From Bacillota bacterium (GTDB lineage Bacteria > Bacillota > Clostridia > Christensenellales > SZUA-584): DNA of 64,000 bases. The position numbers and the translations under genes are program-made. Shown one piece after another: positions 52,339 through 60,182 of this stretch. The notes under the pieces are model-generated. The model was not told where the DNA came from, did no database searches, and worked only from the letters and a program-made list of their open reading frames with translations. The stretch covers positions 1-64,000 of the forward strand of contig JAEWBO010000027.1 of NCBI GenBank assembly GCA_023391105.1. The letters are read 5' to 3'. Each line of letters opens with the position of its first letter. The first letter of the stretch is position 1.

Positions 52339-52448
52339 AATCCTTCGCCGCGCTTAACGCGCGCCACCTCCTTTGGGAAAGGAGGTTTTTCGCGTAAGTC
52401 AAAGTGGCTCCTTTTTAAAGGAGCTGTCAGCTTGGCTGACTGAGGATT
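52339..52448. repeat. palindromic MITE-like element, second full copy
   Basis: 110 bp with the same ends (AATCCTTCGCC ... GCTGACTGAGGATT) and internal CCACCTCCTTT and GGCTCCTTTTTAAAGGAGC blocks as 3165-3263. It lies 12 bp after the hypothetical gene at 51082. The rest of the gap 52327-52720 shows nothing recognisable before the promoter at 52652. Confidence 0.7.
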
Positions 52449-52651
52449 GATTCTTGACGGCTAATGTATCACTGAAGAAGAGTTTCCTGAGCGCCAGAGC
52501 TGCATCAACGTCTGAAAAATCAGACTGTTGCTTGCAATAATGATACATTCTCAATACCGCTCACCATAACTTTTATAACCATAATTCTCTATCGGCGCTA
52601 TCTATATAAAATAATTGTAACAACCTGCCTTATTTTTTAATTTAAAAAAAC

Positions 52652-52680
52652 TTGTTAGTTATTCAAATTATCTGTATACT
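52652..52680 (+). promoter_or_regulatory. sigma-A promoter of the oxoamine synthase gene
   Basis: TTGTTA (52652-52657), 17-nt spacer, TATACT (52675-52680). It overlaps the upstream part of the open frame, so translation cannot begin there; the real start is the GTG at 52721. Confidence 0.7.
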
Positions 52681-52720
52681 CTTTTTAGAATATGCAGAAT
52701 TTAACGAGGGAGATGTATTC

Positions 52721-53896
52721 GTGGATTTATTTGAAAAGTGTTATTCCTTTACTGACGCAAAAGAGGCTATTGCCTCCGGACTTTATCCATACTTTCACGC
52801 GCTGGCTACCGCTCAGGACACCGAAGTGGTCATGGACGGCAGACGTATCATCATGATCGGCTCAAACAACTACATGGGGCTCACAAGCGATCCGCGCACA
52901 ATTGAAGCCGCCAAAGAAGCACTCGATAAATTCGGGACAGGCTGTTCCGGCTCGCGCTTCTTAAACGGCACATTGGTGCTGCATGAACAGCTTGAGGAGG
53001 AGCTTGCTGAGTTTTTCAACAAGGATGCGGCGCTGACGTTCAGCACCGGCTTTCAAACGAACCTTGGCGCGATCACCGCGGTGGTGGGGCGTCATGACTA
53101 TATATTAAACGATGCCGAAAACCACGCGAGCATCATCGACGCGTGCCGCCTGAGCTTTGCGAAAAAGGTGCTCAAATTCGAGCACAGCGACATGGCCAGC
53201 CTTGAGGAGCGGCTGCAAAGGCTGCCCGAGGATGCAGGCAAGCTCATCATCACGGACGGCGTGTTCAGCATGAGCGGTGATCTCGCCAAGCTGCCCGAGA
53301 TCGTGGCGCTTGCGAAAAAGTATAACGCGCGCATACTGGTGGACGACGCGCATGGCGCGGGCATGATCGGCGACTGCGGCCGCGGTACCGCGAATTACTT
53401 TGGTCTTGAAAAAGAGGTCGATATCATCATGACAACGTTCTCCAAATCGTTCGCCTCGCTCGGCGGATGCATCGCTGCGGAACAGGACGTGATTGACTAT
53501 ATCAAGCATCGTTCGCGCCCGTTCATATTCAGTGCGTCCATGCCGCCGGCCAACGCCGCGGCAGCACGTGAGGCGCTGCACATTATGAAAAGCGAACCGG
53601 AGCGTCAAAAAGCGCTCATCGATATCTCCAACTACATGCGCGCCAAGCTCAAGGAAGCGGGCATTCCGATCATCGAGGGGGAGACGGCAATCATTCCGGT
53701 GTTCACCTACGACATGCAAAGAACGTTCATCATCACCAAGATGCTGTTTGAAGAGGGCGTTTACGTAAATCCCGTGATTCCGCCCGCCGTAAAGGACGGC
53801 GAATGCATGCTTCGGACAAGCTATGCCGCCACGCATACGCAAGAGCAGATGGACACGGCGGTGGAAGCGTTCAAACGCGTATTCTCAAAGATATAG
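52721..53896 (+). CDS. alpha-oxoamine synthase, serine palmitoyltransferase/KBL-like
   Basis: 391 residues from GTG 52721 with GAGGGAGATG upstream. PLP-dependent fold type I: IGSNNYMGLTSDPR, GTGCSGSRFLNGTLVLHEQLE, ENHASIIDACRLS, DDAHGAGMIGDCGRG, and the PLP lysine in TTFSKSFASLGG (about Lys239). The family couples an amino acid with an acyl-CoA (SPT, AONS, ALAS, KBL). GTGCSGSRFLNGTL and the DLFEKCYSFTDAKEAIASGLYPYFH start resemble bacterial serine palmitoyltransferases. No biotin genes are near, which argues against BioF. Confidence 0.88.
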   Translation: MDLFEKCYSFTDAKEAIASGLYPYFHALATAQDTEVVMDGRRIIMIGSNNYMGLTSDPRTIEAAKEALDKFGTGCSGSRFLNGTLVLHEQLEEELAEFFNKDAALTFSTGFQTNLGAITAVVGRHDYILNDAENHASIIDACRLSFAKKVLKFEHSDMASLEERLQRLPEDAGKLIITDGVFSMSGDLAKLPEIVALAKKYNARILVDDAHGAGMIGDCGRGTANYFGLEKEVDIIMTTFSKSFASLGGCIAAEQDVIDYIKHRSRPFIFSASMPPANAAAAREALHIMKSEPERQKALIDISNYMRAKLKEAGIPIIEGETAIIPVFTYDMQRTFIITKMLFEEGVYVNPVIPPAVKDGECMLRTSYAATHTQEQMDTAVEAFKRVFSKI

Positions 53897-53951
53897 ATAT
53901 CAACTGATTAATAAAGCTTGGTCAATTCATGACCAGAGACCTTTCCTTTCT

Positions 53952-53985
53952 CAGGGCGTCTTAAAAAGGCGCCTTGCTTTTTTTT
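53952..53985 (+). terminator. terminator after the oxoamine synthase gene
   Basis: Stem CAGGGCG/CGCCTTG (one G-T) with an 11-nt loop, followed by CTTTTTTTT. Confidence 0.75.
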
Positions 53986-54030
53986 ACTCAAAATATTATG
54001 ATCTGATAGGGATATGCTGGAGGACATAAA

Positions 54031-55275
54031 TTGGAAATTGTATTTAAGATATTTGCGTACTTGGTATTCGCGGCAGCCGTATTTTTTTTAGCCGTTAAAT
54101 TCTTTAAAGATAAAGATACAGGGGAGCTTTCGTCAGCTCCGCAAAAACTGAACAAGCATATTGTTTTTAAAATTATCGCAGCGGTACTTGCGTCGCGCAT
54201 CATTTTGTATCTGCTAAGCTGGGCATTTACATACCTCATCGGATATCCGAGAGAATTCTTAGACGTCTGGAATGAGTGGGACGCACAGCATTATCTTTGG
54301 ATTGCGAACCACGGCTATTACTGCGCAGACGAAGGGTGGATACGCGTCGTATTCTATCCGCTTTATCCGTTTGCGATATGGCTGCTTAAATTCATATTCG
54401 TCAATGACATCATTGCATCGCTGGCGGCATCCTGGGCCTGCCTGTCCGGCGCATGTGTGTTTTTGTACAAGCTCACGCTGATCGATTCCGACCACACAAC
54501 AGCGGCGCGTGCCGTCAAATTCCTGCTGATATTTCCCTGCACCGTTTTCCTGGGGGCGCCGTATACCGAATCCATGTTTCTGCTTTTCTCGTTTGGATGC
54601 ATGTATTTCGCGCGCGTGCGAAGATTCACGCATGCAAGCATTATGGCGGGTCTGGCTGCAATGACGCGGTGCACAGGTGTGCTGCTCATCGCTTTGATAT
54701 TCGTTGAGATATTGTATGCACATGGCCTCACTCCAAAATATATACGGCAGAGCTTCAAGAAAAAGCTAAGGGAATCGCTTAAAGATTTTGCGTCGCTGCT
54801 GATCGTGGTGGCGTGTGCGTTGTCGTATCTGTTCCTGAACCATGTGATGCTGCAGGGAAATGCCCTTGCTTTTATGCAATACCAAAGCGATCACTGGTCT
54901 CAGGGCTTCGGTAGCTATTCGAACACACTGCTGACCACGTACAACCAAGTGATCGGCCCGACGGAAATAAGAACGAAGCTTATGCTTTGGGTGAATCAAT
55001 TCGTCGTGTTGATTATTGGCGGGCTGAGCCTGCCTCTGATAAGCAAAAAGATGCGTCCGTCATACGCGGCTTATTCGATTGTTTATGTTTTCGTTATTTT
55101 TGCGCCCACATGGCTGCTTTCAGGGCTGCGGTATTATATGGGGCTCGCTGTGCTGTTTCCTTTGCTGGCACTGGCAACAAGGTGCAAGTGGCTGGATACC
55201 GCTTTGACCATACTGTTTGCGATTTTTGCTGTTGCGTTTTCTTGCTTTTTTGCGGTGCATTGGGATATATTGTAG
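54031..55275 (+). CDS. PIG-V-like mannosyltransferase-family membrane protein
   Basis: 414 residues, TTG start with GGAGGA upstream. About ten membrane spans. The acidic catalytic loop after the second span reads VWNEWDAQHYLWIANHGYY, the hallmark DxxHY/WD region of PIG-V/GT-C glycosyltransferases; APYTESMFLLFSF follows. It would transfer a sugar from a lipid-linked donor at the membrane outer face. Its position after a lipid-type oxoamine synthase suggests a glycolipid role (inference). Confidence 0.82.
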   Translation: MEIVFKIFAYLVFAAAVFFLAVKFFKDKDTGELSSAPQKLNKHIVFKIIAAVLASRIILYLLSWAFTYLIGYPREFLDVWNEWDAQHYLWIANHGYYCADEGWIRVVFYPLYPFAIWLLKFIFVNDIIASLAASWACLSGACVFLYKLTLIDSDHTTAARAVKFLLIFPCTVFLGAPYTESMFLLFSFGCMYFARVRRFTHASIMAGLAAMTRCTGVLLIALIFVEILYAHGLTPKYIRQSFKKKLRESLKDFASLLIVVACALSYLFLNHVMLQGNALAFMQYQSDHWSQGFGSYSNTLLTTYNQVIGPTEIRTKLMLWVNQFVVLIIGGLSLPLISKKMRPSYAAYSIVYVFVIFAPTWLLSGLRYYMGLAVLFPLLALATRCKWLDTALTILFAIFAVAFSCFFAVHWDIL

Positions 55276-55303
55276 AAAATTAGATATGTGAAGGAAAAAG
55301 CTG

Positions 55304-55864
55304 ATGAATAAACCAAGAAATCAGATAAGAACATATACGGGTATTTACCTCGATCCGTATGTGATCAAGCCTGAGGAGATTGATATACGCGATATCGCGC
55401 ACTCCCTCTCGCTGATGACCCGCGCTAACGGGCATATTCGCTATTTCTTTTCGGTGGCGCAGCATGCGATTAACTGTGCGCTGGAAGCGGGTAACCGTGG
55501 CCTATCCCGCCGCATACGGCTGGCATGCCTGCTGCACGACGCGGCGGAAAGCTACATCTCGGATGTGACACGACCCGTCAAGCACCGGCTCGAGGGCTAT
55601 GCACAGATAGAAGAGCATGTGCTGAGTGTGATATTTACCAAGTATGACATCGGCGAATTGGGCGGCGACGAGCTGCGTGCCGTCAAAGAGATTGATGACT
55701 CCATGCTGTATTACGAATTCGAAGCGCTGGCAGGCGTGAAGTTAAGAGATATGGCGCCGCATATCACAATGTCGCATGATTTTTCATACAAGCCGATGGC
55801 GGATGTGGAACACGATTTTTTAAGCCTTTTTGATGCGCTTTTCAATGAAAAGCAGGAAGCTTAG
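55304..55864 (+). CDS. HD-domain hydrolase (YfbR-like)
   Basis: 186 residues. HD motifs: FSVAQHAINCALEAG (His), RLACLLHDAAESYISDVTRPVK (His-Asp) and later VKEIDDSMLYYEFEAL (Asp). The spacing and the AESYISDVTRP segment match YfbR-type nucleoside-5'-monophosphate phosphatases and related phage-encoded hydrolases. AAGGAAAAAG precedes ATG. Confidence 0.85.
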   Translation: MNKPRNQIRTYTGIYLDPYVIKPEEIDIRDIAHSLSLMTRANGHIRYFFSVAQHAINCALEAGNRGLSRRIRLACLLHDAAESYISDVTRPVKHRLEGYAQIEEHVLSVIFTKYDIGELGGDELRAVKEIDDSMLYYEFEALAGVKLRDMAPHITMSHDFSYKPMADVEHDFLSLFDALFNEKQEA

Positions 55865-55932
55865 CTTTATATCTATATAGATTAGTGTTACGGATTTACA
55901 AAAAATATTTATCGAAAAACAGTAAATAATAA

Positions 55933-55961
55933 TTGACATGCGTTGAGTGGCGTGCTACCAT
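55933..55961 (+). promoter_or_regulatory. sigma-A promoter before the DUF4173 gene pair
   Basis: TTGACA (55933-55938), 17-nt spacer, TACCAT (55956-55961), 40 nt before the ATG of the 45-residue gene. Confidence 0.6.
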
Positions 55962-56000
55962 TGCCTTAAGAGATAATTCTTTTAAGGAGGATATTTGTTT

Positions 56001-56138
56001 ATGACGGATACACGCTACCTTTACCAATATTTTTTGGAGAAGAGCCAAACGGATAAAAAGAAGACGTCGCCGCAGACAGTCAAAAAACAACAGAATAAAA
56101 AGAGCAAGGGAGGCAAGAAAGATGGGCAGCTTCACTGA
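56001..56138 (+). CDS. 45-aa basic leader-like protein overlapping the DUF4173 gene
   Basis: A strong TAAGGAGGA 10 nt upstream drives an ATG at 56001. The product is short and lysine-rich (MTDTRYLYQYFLEKSQTDKKKTSP...KKSKGGKKDGQLH), and its stop lies 17 nt inside the following gene. Either a real small protein or a translational coupling leader. The ribosome site of the downstream gene (GGGAGG) lies within it. Confidence 0.6.
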   Translation: MTDTRYLYQYFLEKSQTDKKKTSPQTVKKQQNKKSKGGKKDGQLH

Positions 56139-57624
56139 GGCCTCCGGTGCGCACGTGGACGAAAACGGACCCGCTAAACGCCGCCTCAGTCCGCCGCGAT
56201 TATTAATCAGCTCCGCCGTGTTCGGCATTATCTTCACAGCGCTTTTCGCCAAGCAAGGCCTTGGCCTGAACCTCACATTGATCTTTCTGCTCGTTTACGC
56301 TTATGCTGTTTTCAACAGGAAACTGATTCTCGCAAAAACATTCCGGCAGGAAAAACTGCTTTATCTTTTCACCATACCGACGATTTATTTAAGCATCTCA
56401 CTATTTACATCAAGTTCAATGATCAATGTATTAAGTGTGCTGGTCATTTTGGCTGTGATGTATGTGCAATACGTTGTGCTATCAGGCAGTGCTCTCAACA
56501 GCTGGGACGAAGGCGGTTTTCTGATCGACATGATATTCGCGGGCATCAACCGTGTCTTGTTCGGTGCAATCCGCTTCGTTGGAGACAGCATCGGTTCCTT
56601 GTTTAGGGGAAAAAAGAAGTCAGGTGCGCTGGTCGGCGTTGGCGCGGGCGTGATACTGCTGCTCATTGTGGTGCCGCTGCTCGTCGGCGCGGACGCGAAT
56701 GTGTCCGACATACTGGGGCAGTTCATTGACAATCTTGCGCTCGGGGATGTGTTTCTCTATGTGTTCCTTTTTGTACTAGGCGCGTCGCTGGTGATGGCGC
56801 CTGCGGCCACGGCGCTTGAGCACGAGTGCACCGGCCCGAGAAAAGCGTTTTATATCACCCAGCGGCCCATACAGGCCGTGACCACGGGTACCGCTCTTGC
56901 CATGATCGCGGTGGTATATGTGCTGTTTGCGAGCGTGCAATTCAGCTATTTCTTTGCGCCGCAGGAAACCGTGGCGAATGTACTCGGCCTCACCAGCTCG
57001 GCCTATGCAGTGCGCGGCTTTGGCGAGCTCATATTCATCACCTGTCTGAATTTCGTGTTGATTCTGGTTGCGATGCGTTTTACACATCAAAAGGACGGCA
57101 AAACGTCCGCGTCTCTCAAAGCGCTTTATGTGCTGCTGATCGCTTTTAACTTCGTCATCCTCGCATCGTCGCATCTTCGCATGCAGTGCTATGAACTCTC
57201 TTACGGCTATAGTGTCGCACGCTTTTTGTCCCATTCCTTTATGCTGCTGCTCGTGATACTCAATATCATCATGCTGGCGCGCATATTCTCTGATAAGGTG
57301 AAGCTAGTTCGTTTGTTTGCCGCTGCGGCGCTGATCTACTTCTGCGCTGTTGTGGCAGTGAATCCCGAACGCTATGTGGCGGGGGAGAACATAAGGCGTT
57401 ATGAGCAGACGGGAAAGATTGACGCAGAGTATCTGTTCTCGCTCTCGGGCGATGCGCTGAGTGACGCCTGCGATTTCGCAGCCGCGCATCCGGATACATT
57501 GGATACCGTTGTTGAGCAGCAGGCTGAATATAAGCTGAAGTCCCTCGAACGCAAAACAGGCTGGCCGTCGCTGAACCTTGCGGACAATAGGGCGAAGGGC
57601 AAGCTGCAAGAGCTGCTTCGCTGA
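56122..57624 (+). CDS. DUF4173-like polytopic membrane protein
   Basis: 500 residues: a basic N-terminus, about twelve hydrophobic segments between 25 and 415, and a soluble C-terminal tail (about 420-500) with YVAGENIRRYEQTGKIDAEYLFSLSGDA and a final LQELLR. The NPERYVAGENIxRY element and overall plan match DUF4173/DUF4153 proteins of Bacillota. Function unknown. Overlaps the small basic ORF by 17 nt. Confidence 0.82.
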   Translation: MGSFTEASGAHVDENGPAKRRLSPPRLLISSAVFGIIFTALFAKQGLGLNLTLIFLLVYAYAVFNRKLILAKTFRQEKLLYLFTIPTIYLSISLFTSSSMINVLSVLVILAVMYVQYVVLSGSALNSWDEGGFLIDMIFAGINRVLFGAIRFVGDSIGSLFRGKKKSGALVGVGAGVILLLIVVPLLVGADANVSDILGQFIDNLALGDVFLYVFLFVLGASLVMAPAATALEHECTGPRKAFYITQRPIQAVTTGTALAMIAVVYVLFASVQFSYFFAPQETVANVLGLTSSAYAVRGFGELIFITCLNFVLILVAMRFTHQKDGKTSASLKALYVLLIAFNFVILASSHLRMQCYELSYGYSVARFLSHSFMLLLVILNIIMLARIFSDKVKLVRLFAAAALIYFCAVVAVNPERYVAGENIRRYEQTGKIDAEYLFSLSGDALSDACDFAAAHPDTLDTVVEQQAEYKLKSLERKTGWPSLNLADNRAKGKLQELLR

Positions 57625-57728
57625 TCAGCGAAGAACAGGGATGCGGCGGTGAGACAAAAATTCATGTATTGGGGGAAAATAGGGGTTGCCTAATCGCCGC
57701 ATTTCTGCTATTATAATTTTCACGACAT

Positions 57729-57803
57729 GCCTCCTTAGTCTAGCGGTTAGGACGCCGCCCTCTCACGGCAGTATCAGGGGTTCGATTCCCCTAGGAGGTA
57801 CCA
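57729..57803 (+). tRNA. tRNA-Glu (anticodon CTC), CCA encoded
   Basis: A complete cloverleaf of 75 nt: acceptor GCCTCCT/AGGAGGT (G1-U72 wobble), D-stem GTCT/GGAC, anticodon loop CTCTCAC giving anticodon CTC, T-arm AGGGG-TTCGATT-CCCCT, discriminator A and encoded CCA. The anticodon stem CCGCC/GGCAG has a C-A mismatch at 28-42. A terminator follows. It borders an AT-rich, mobile-looking region. Confidence 0.95.
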
Positions 57804-57805
57804 CG

Positions 57806-57844
57806 AGAAGTAGTTTAGAAAAATGCTTAACTACTTCTTTTTTT
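57806..57844 (+). terminator. terminator after tRNA-Glu
   Basis: A 10-bp perfect stem AGAAGTAGTT/AACTACTTCT followed by TTTTTT, three bases after the CCA end. Confidence 0.85.
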
Positions 57845-57939
57845 CGTTGAAAGTGCCTGTTTAAGCCATTCTGACGGTCTAGCTAGTTATTTTACCTTAC
57901 TTAAATCATATAAAATTTTCTCATAAAAGAGAAAAAATT

Positions 57940-57968
57940 ATGCCATTTTCAAAAGAAATATGCCACGA
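57940..57968. repeat. ATGCCA-type repeats near the tRNA (candidate integrase arm sites)
   Basis: ATTATGCCATTTTC and AATATGCCACGAAT lie 18 bp apart here; a matching pair, AATATGCCACGAAATATGCC, lies at 58497-58517. Repeats of this sort close to a tRNA resemble the arm-type binding sites of tyrosine integrases. No integrase gene remains in the window. Confidence 0.45.
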
Positions 57969-58088
57969 ATATACCGCAAAGTCTTGATCTTAGTTAATTC
58001 TGTTGGTTTATATGATGCTGTAACGCCTATAGGAACGGCTATAACAGGCAGTTTGTTGATGTCTGGAGTTCGGCAGTATCAGAAGTAA
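57960..58088 (+). CDS. possible 42-aa small protein or gene remnant
   Basis: An open frame MPRIYRKVLILVNSVGLYDA...GVRQYQK with a weak purine-rich upstream (AAAAGAAAT). Its ATG is part of the ATGCCA repeat and its end overlaps the 12-bp repeat of tRNA sequence (58071-58082). The V-TPIG-AI-GS pattern looks protein-like, but support is thin. Confidence 0.25.
   Translation: MPRIYRKVLILVNSVGLYDAVTPIGTAITGSLLMSGVRQYQK
58071..58082 (+). repeat. 12-bp direct repeat of tRNA-Glu sequence (candidate att remnant)
   Basis: CGGCAGTATCAG occurs in tRNA-Glu (57766-57777, from the anticodon stem to the T-stem) and again here, 305 bp downstream. Such partial tRNA duplications mark integration sites of islands. 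Confidence 0.4.
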
Positions 58089-58200
58089 TTACGAAAGTAA
58101 AAGGTTAAGAGAAGACTTTATGCCTTATCTTTATTTTTATATACTTTTGGAATAGAATATAGATAATGTAAATTAAATAATAATTAAGGGTGTATCTTTT

Positions 58201-58491
58201 ATGGATTATGTTGCTTGGATATTGGCTGGCGTTTCAATTATCATAAATATCATACAGTTAATTAATAATGGTAAAACAGCGAGACAGAATAGAACAAGTG
58301 AAATAAAAAAAGAAAATGATGAGTTATTTGAGAAAAATAGAATATATAGAACTAAGTATGAGGAACTTGAAAATCAATATAAAGAACTAAAAAGATTACA
58401 TGAGGAGTTTGTAAAGAGTAAATCAATAGAGTGTGACGAGTATAGTCAACAGGTAGAAAAGATGACAAGTTATAATCCATTCGAATTTTAG
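58201..58491 (+). CDS. small membrane-anchored coiled-coil protein (96 aa)
   Basis: One N-terminal membrane span (about 4-23, YVAWILAGVSIIINIIQLI) followed by a long charged coiled coil (about 30-80, EIKKENDELFEKNRIYRTKYEELENQYKEL region). Such proteins occur in phages and integrative elements. AAGGG upstream of ATG. Very AT-rich. No named family. Confidence 0.65.
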   Translation: MDYVAWILAGVSIIINIIQLINNGKTARQNRTSEIKKENDELFEKNRIYRTKYEELENQYKELKRLHEEFVKSKSIECDEYSQQVEKMTSYNPFEF

Positions 58492-58496
58492 AAAAA

Positions 58497-58522
58497 AATA
58501 TGCCACGAAATATGCCAAAAAG
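58497..58522. repeat. second pair of ATGCCA repeats
   Basis: AATATGCCACGAAATATGCC follows the coiled-coil gene and repeats the motif of 57958-57968. A hairpin GAAGAGTC/GGCTCTT with T-run (about 58532-58563) follows and may be a terminator. Confidence 0.45.
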
Positions 58523-58701
58523 CCAGACAGCAGGAAGAGTCTAACAATGGCTCTTTCTTTTTCGCGAAAAATTTATTAGGATCGACAGGTTACTATTATC
58601 TCTACACAACCCTTCCCGACTGAATTTATTTTTTTTCTATTATTATGTGATATATATGTTATAATATAGGAAAATATAGCTGAATATTGGGAGGAATAAT
58701 C

Positions 58702-59154
58702 GTGGACAACTTAAATAATAGTACAGAATATGACAAGAATACAGTTGATCAGGCAGAAGACAAAGCAATACAACAAATAAACGAACGGGTAACTATTTAC
58801 CAAAAAGATTCCTCTAAGGCTGAACGTGACGAAATAATGGTTAAAGATAATCTTTTTAAATATGTTGAGCGCCTTGGAAAAAAGATTGGAAAGGGGCTTA
58901 TTGATTCCGTAAAGTTCCTTTATAGCGCTATGGTTGACCCAAGAACACCGTTCGAGGTTAAGGCCATAGCTATTGCTGCACTAATATACTTCATCAGCCC
59001 ATTCGACGCGATTCCTGATGTTATTCCTGGTGTCGGATTTGCTGACGATGCTGCTGCGCTCACCGCTGCTGTTGCTGCGATAACTGTAATATTACTTAAG
59101 CATGGAATACATTTGGAGGAAAATAAAAAACAAGCGAAAGAGGAGACAATTTAG
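58702..59154 (+). CDS. DUF1232 (YkvA-like) protein
   Basis: 150 residues from GTG 58702 with GGGAGGA upstream. A charged N-terminal half (1-60) precedes the DUF1232 core: DPRTPFEVKAIAIAALIYFISPFDAIPDVIPGVGFADDAAAL (about 80-120). DUF1232 proteins are small membrane-associated proteins of unknown role. A TATAAT at 58660-58665 lies just upstream. Confidence 0.85.
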   Translation: MDNLNNSTEYDKNTVDQAEDKAIQQINERVTIYQKDSSKAERDEIMVKDNLFKYVERLGKKIGKGLIDSVKFLYSAMVDPRTPFEVKAIAIAALIYFISPFDAIPDVIPGVGFADDAAALTAAVAAITVILLKHGIHLEENKKQAKEETI

Positions 59155-59186
59155 ATTCGTTTCACATATATATTTGGAGGGATATG

Positions 59187-59678
59187 ATGAATAATGAAAA
59201 AGTATGTGATTATGTAAGAACCATAGATCCCCACCAAATTAGTATCGGAGATTTGTGCGTTAAGCAAGGTTATGGTCAGTCCTGTGGCGGTTATTTAATA
59301 ACCTGTAAAAGAGGTAAATTGGAAGAACCATCACAAAAAGAGCATTTTCTCAATTATTACGGTAATAAGGCAGAAAAGTTACCAACTTATAATTATCTTA
59401 GGTGCCCACAATTACTACTTTTTATTGCTGAAATTGCTGGAGTGTCAAGTAAAAGGCTAGAGGATGCCTATAAAATTCTGAGGGATTACGAAGATAAAAA
59501 AGATCTAAGAAATAAGGAAAAAAATGCAAATTACATATGGGGGAAGCCTGATTTTAGAGAATTCAAAACCAAGATACATATTAATGCTTTGGTAAGAATA
59601 ATTAGAGATGCTTATAATTGGGATGAGGTAAGAAAAGCTATTAGTGCATTAGATGCTGCTCGCGAGAGAGCGGATTAG
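59187..59678 (+). CDS. unrecognised 163-aa protein, C-terminus formed by a repeat
   Basis: Start ATG 59187 (GGAGGG five bases upstream; an ATG at 59184 is too close). Predicted mostly helical, with DYVRTIDPHQISIGDLCVKQGYGQSCGGYLITCKRGK and WGKPDFREFKTKIHINALVRIIRDAYNWDEVRKAISAL. Its last codons (RERAD and stop) are encoded by the first unit of the GAGCRGRTTRGATGT repeat, so the original C-terminus may have been replaced by insertion. No family recognised. Confidence 0.55.
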   Translation: MNNEKVCDYVRTIDPHQISIGDLCVKQGYGQSCGGYLITCKRGKLEEPSQKEHFLNYYGNKAEKLPTYNYLRCPQLLLFIAEIAGVSSKRLEDAYKILRDYEDKKDLRNKEKNANYIWGKPDFREFKTKIHINALVRIIRDAYNWDEVRKAISALDAARERAD

Positions 59679-59720
59679 ATGTTTTTAGAAAAAACTGGGT
59701 AGATAGAGCAAGTTGGATGT
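59668..59720. repeat. two units of a 15-16-bp degenerate repeat
   Basis: GAGCGGATTAGATGT (59668-59682) and GAGCAAGTTGGATGT (59706-59720), 38 bp apart. Same family as the phased array at 60183-60288. Confidence 0.5.
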
Positions 59721-59769
59721 TAATGATAAAACGGAATGCCAACAAAGCTAAGAAGCCTTTCCTCAAAAA

Positions 59770-59855
59770 TGCACCCCCCAACTCGATTTTGCACCCCCTC
59801 GACCACTAAAACCGAGCAGCCGTTAAATTGTATCAATCTCGTTCGTTTTAGACAA
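59770..59855. repeat. 86-bp direct repeat, copy 1 (probable IS end)
   Basis: TGCACCCCCCAACTCGATTTTGCACCCCCTCG and further sequence to TTTTAGACAA, matching 61893-61978 with about eight differences. The inner TTTTGCACCCCC unit occurs twice. A hairpin with T-run follows (AATACAC/GTGTATT, 59856-59894). It resembles the multi-repeat end of an IS21-like element (inference). Confidence 0.6.
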
Positions 59856-60182
59856 GAATACACTATATCTAATAGATGTGGTGTATTTTTTTTGTTTTCA
59901 ACTACCATATATAGAAATGGTAGCAATTTTGTAGCCGTAATATAATTGTCACTGTATATTGTGGTAGCAACTTAAGGAATATACGAAATATTGCACAAGA
60001 TTTGAATATATTATTAACGTTTCAAACTCCCCTTGCCTATTTTACACTGTGAAACGTGTGAACAGAAAGAGACGATATTTCCTGTCTAGGTTGTTAGAAG
60101 TGTTTGTAACTTAGTAAAAGATGCAATTCGCGATTATATTACTTCATGGAAACATATCTATAATGCCGATTTTCCCTGTATG

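Noticed and set aside
52652..52720. Upstream extension of the oxoamine synthase to 52652
   Set aside because: The extension covers the -35 and -10 boxes of a good promoter, so it cannot be translated from that transcript; GTG 52721 has the ribosome site.
58497..58522. A tandem-repeat regulatory site of a two-component system
   Set aside because: The ATGCCA motifs occur on both sides of a small gene next to a tRNA and show no regular promoter spacing; integrase arm sites or chance fit better.
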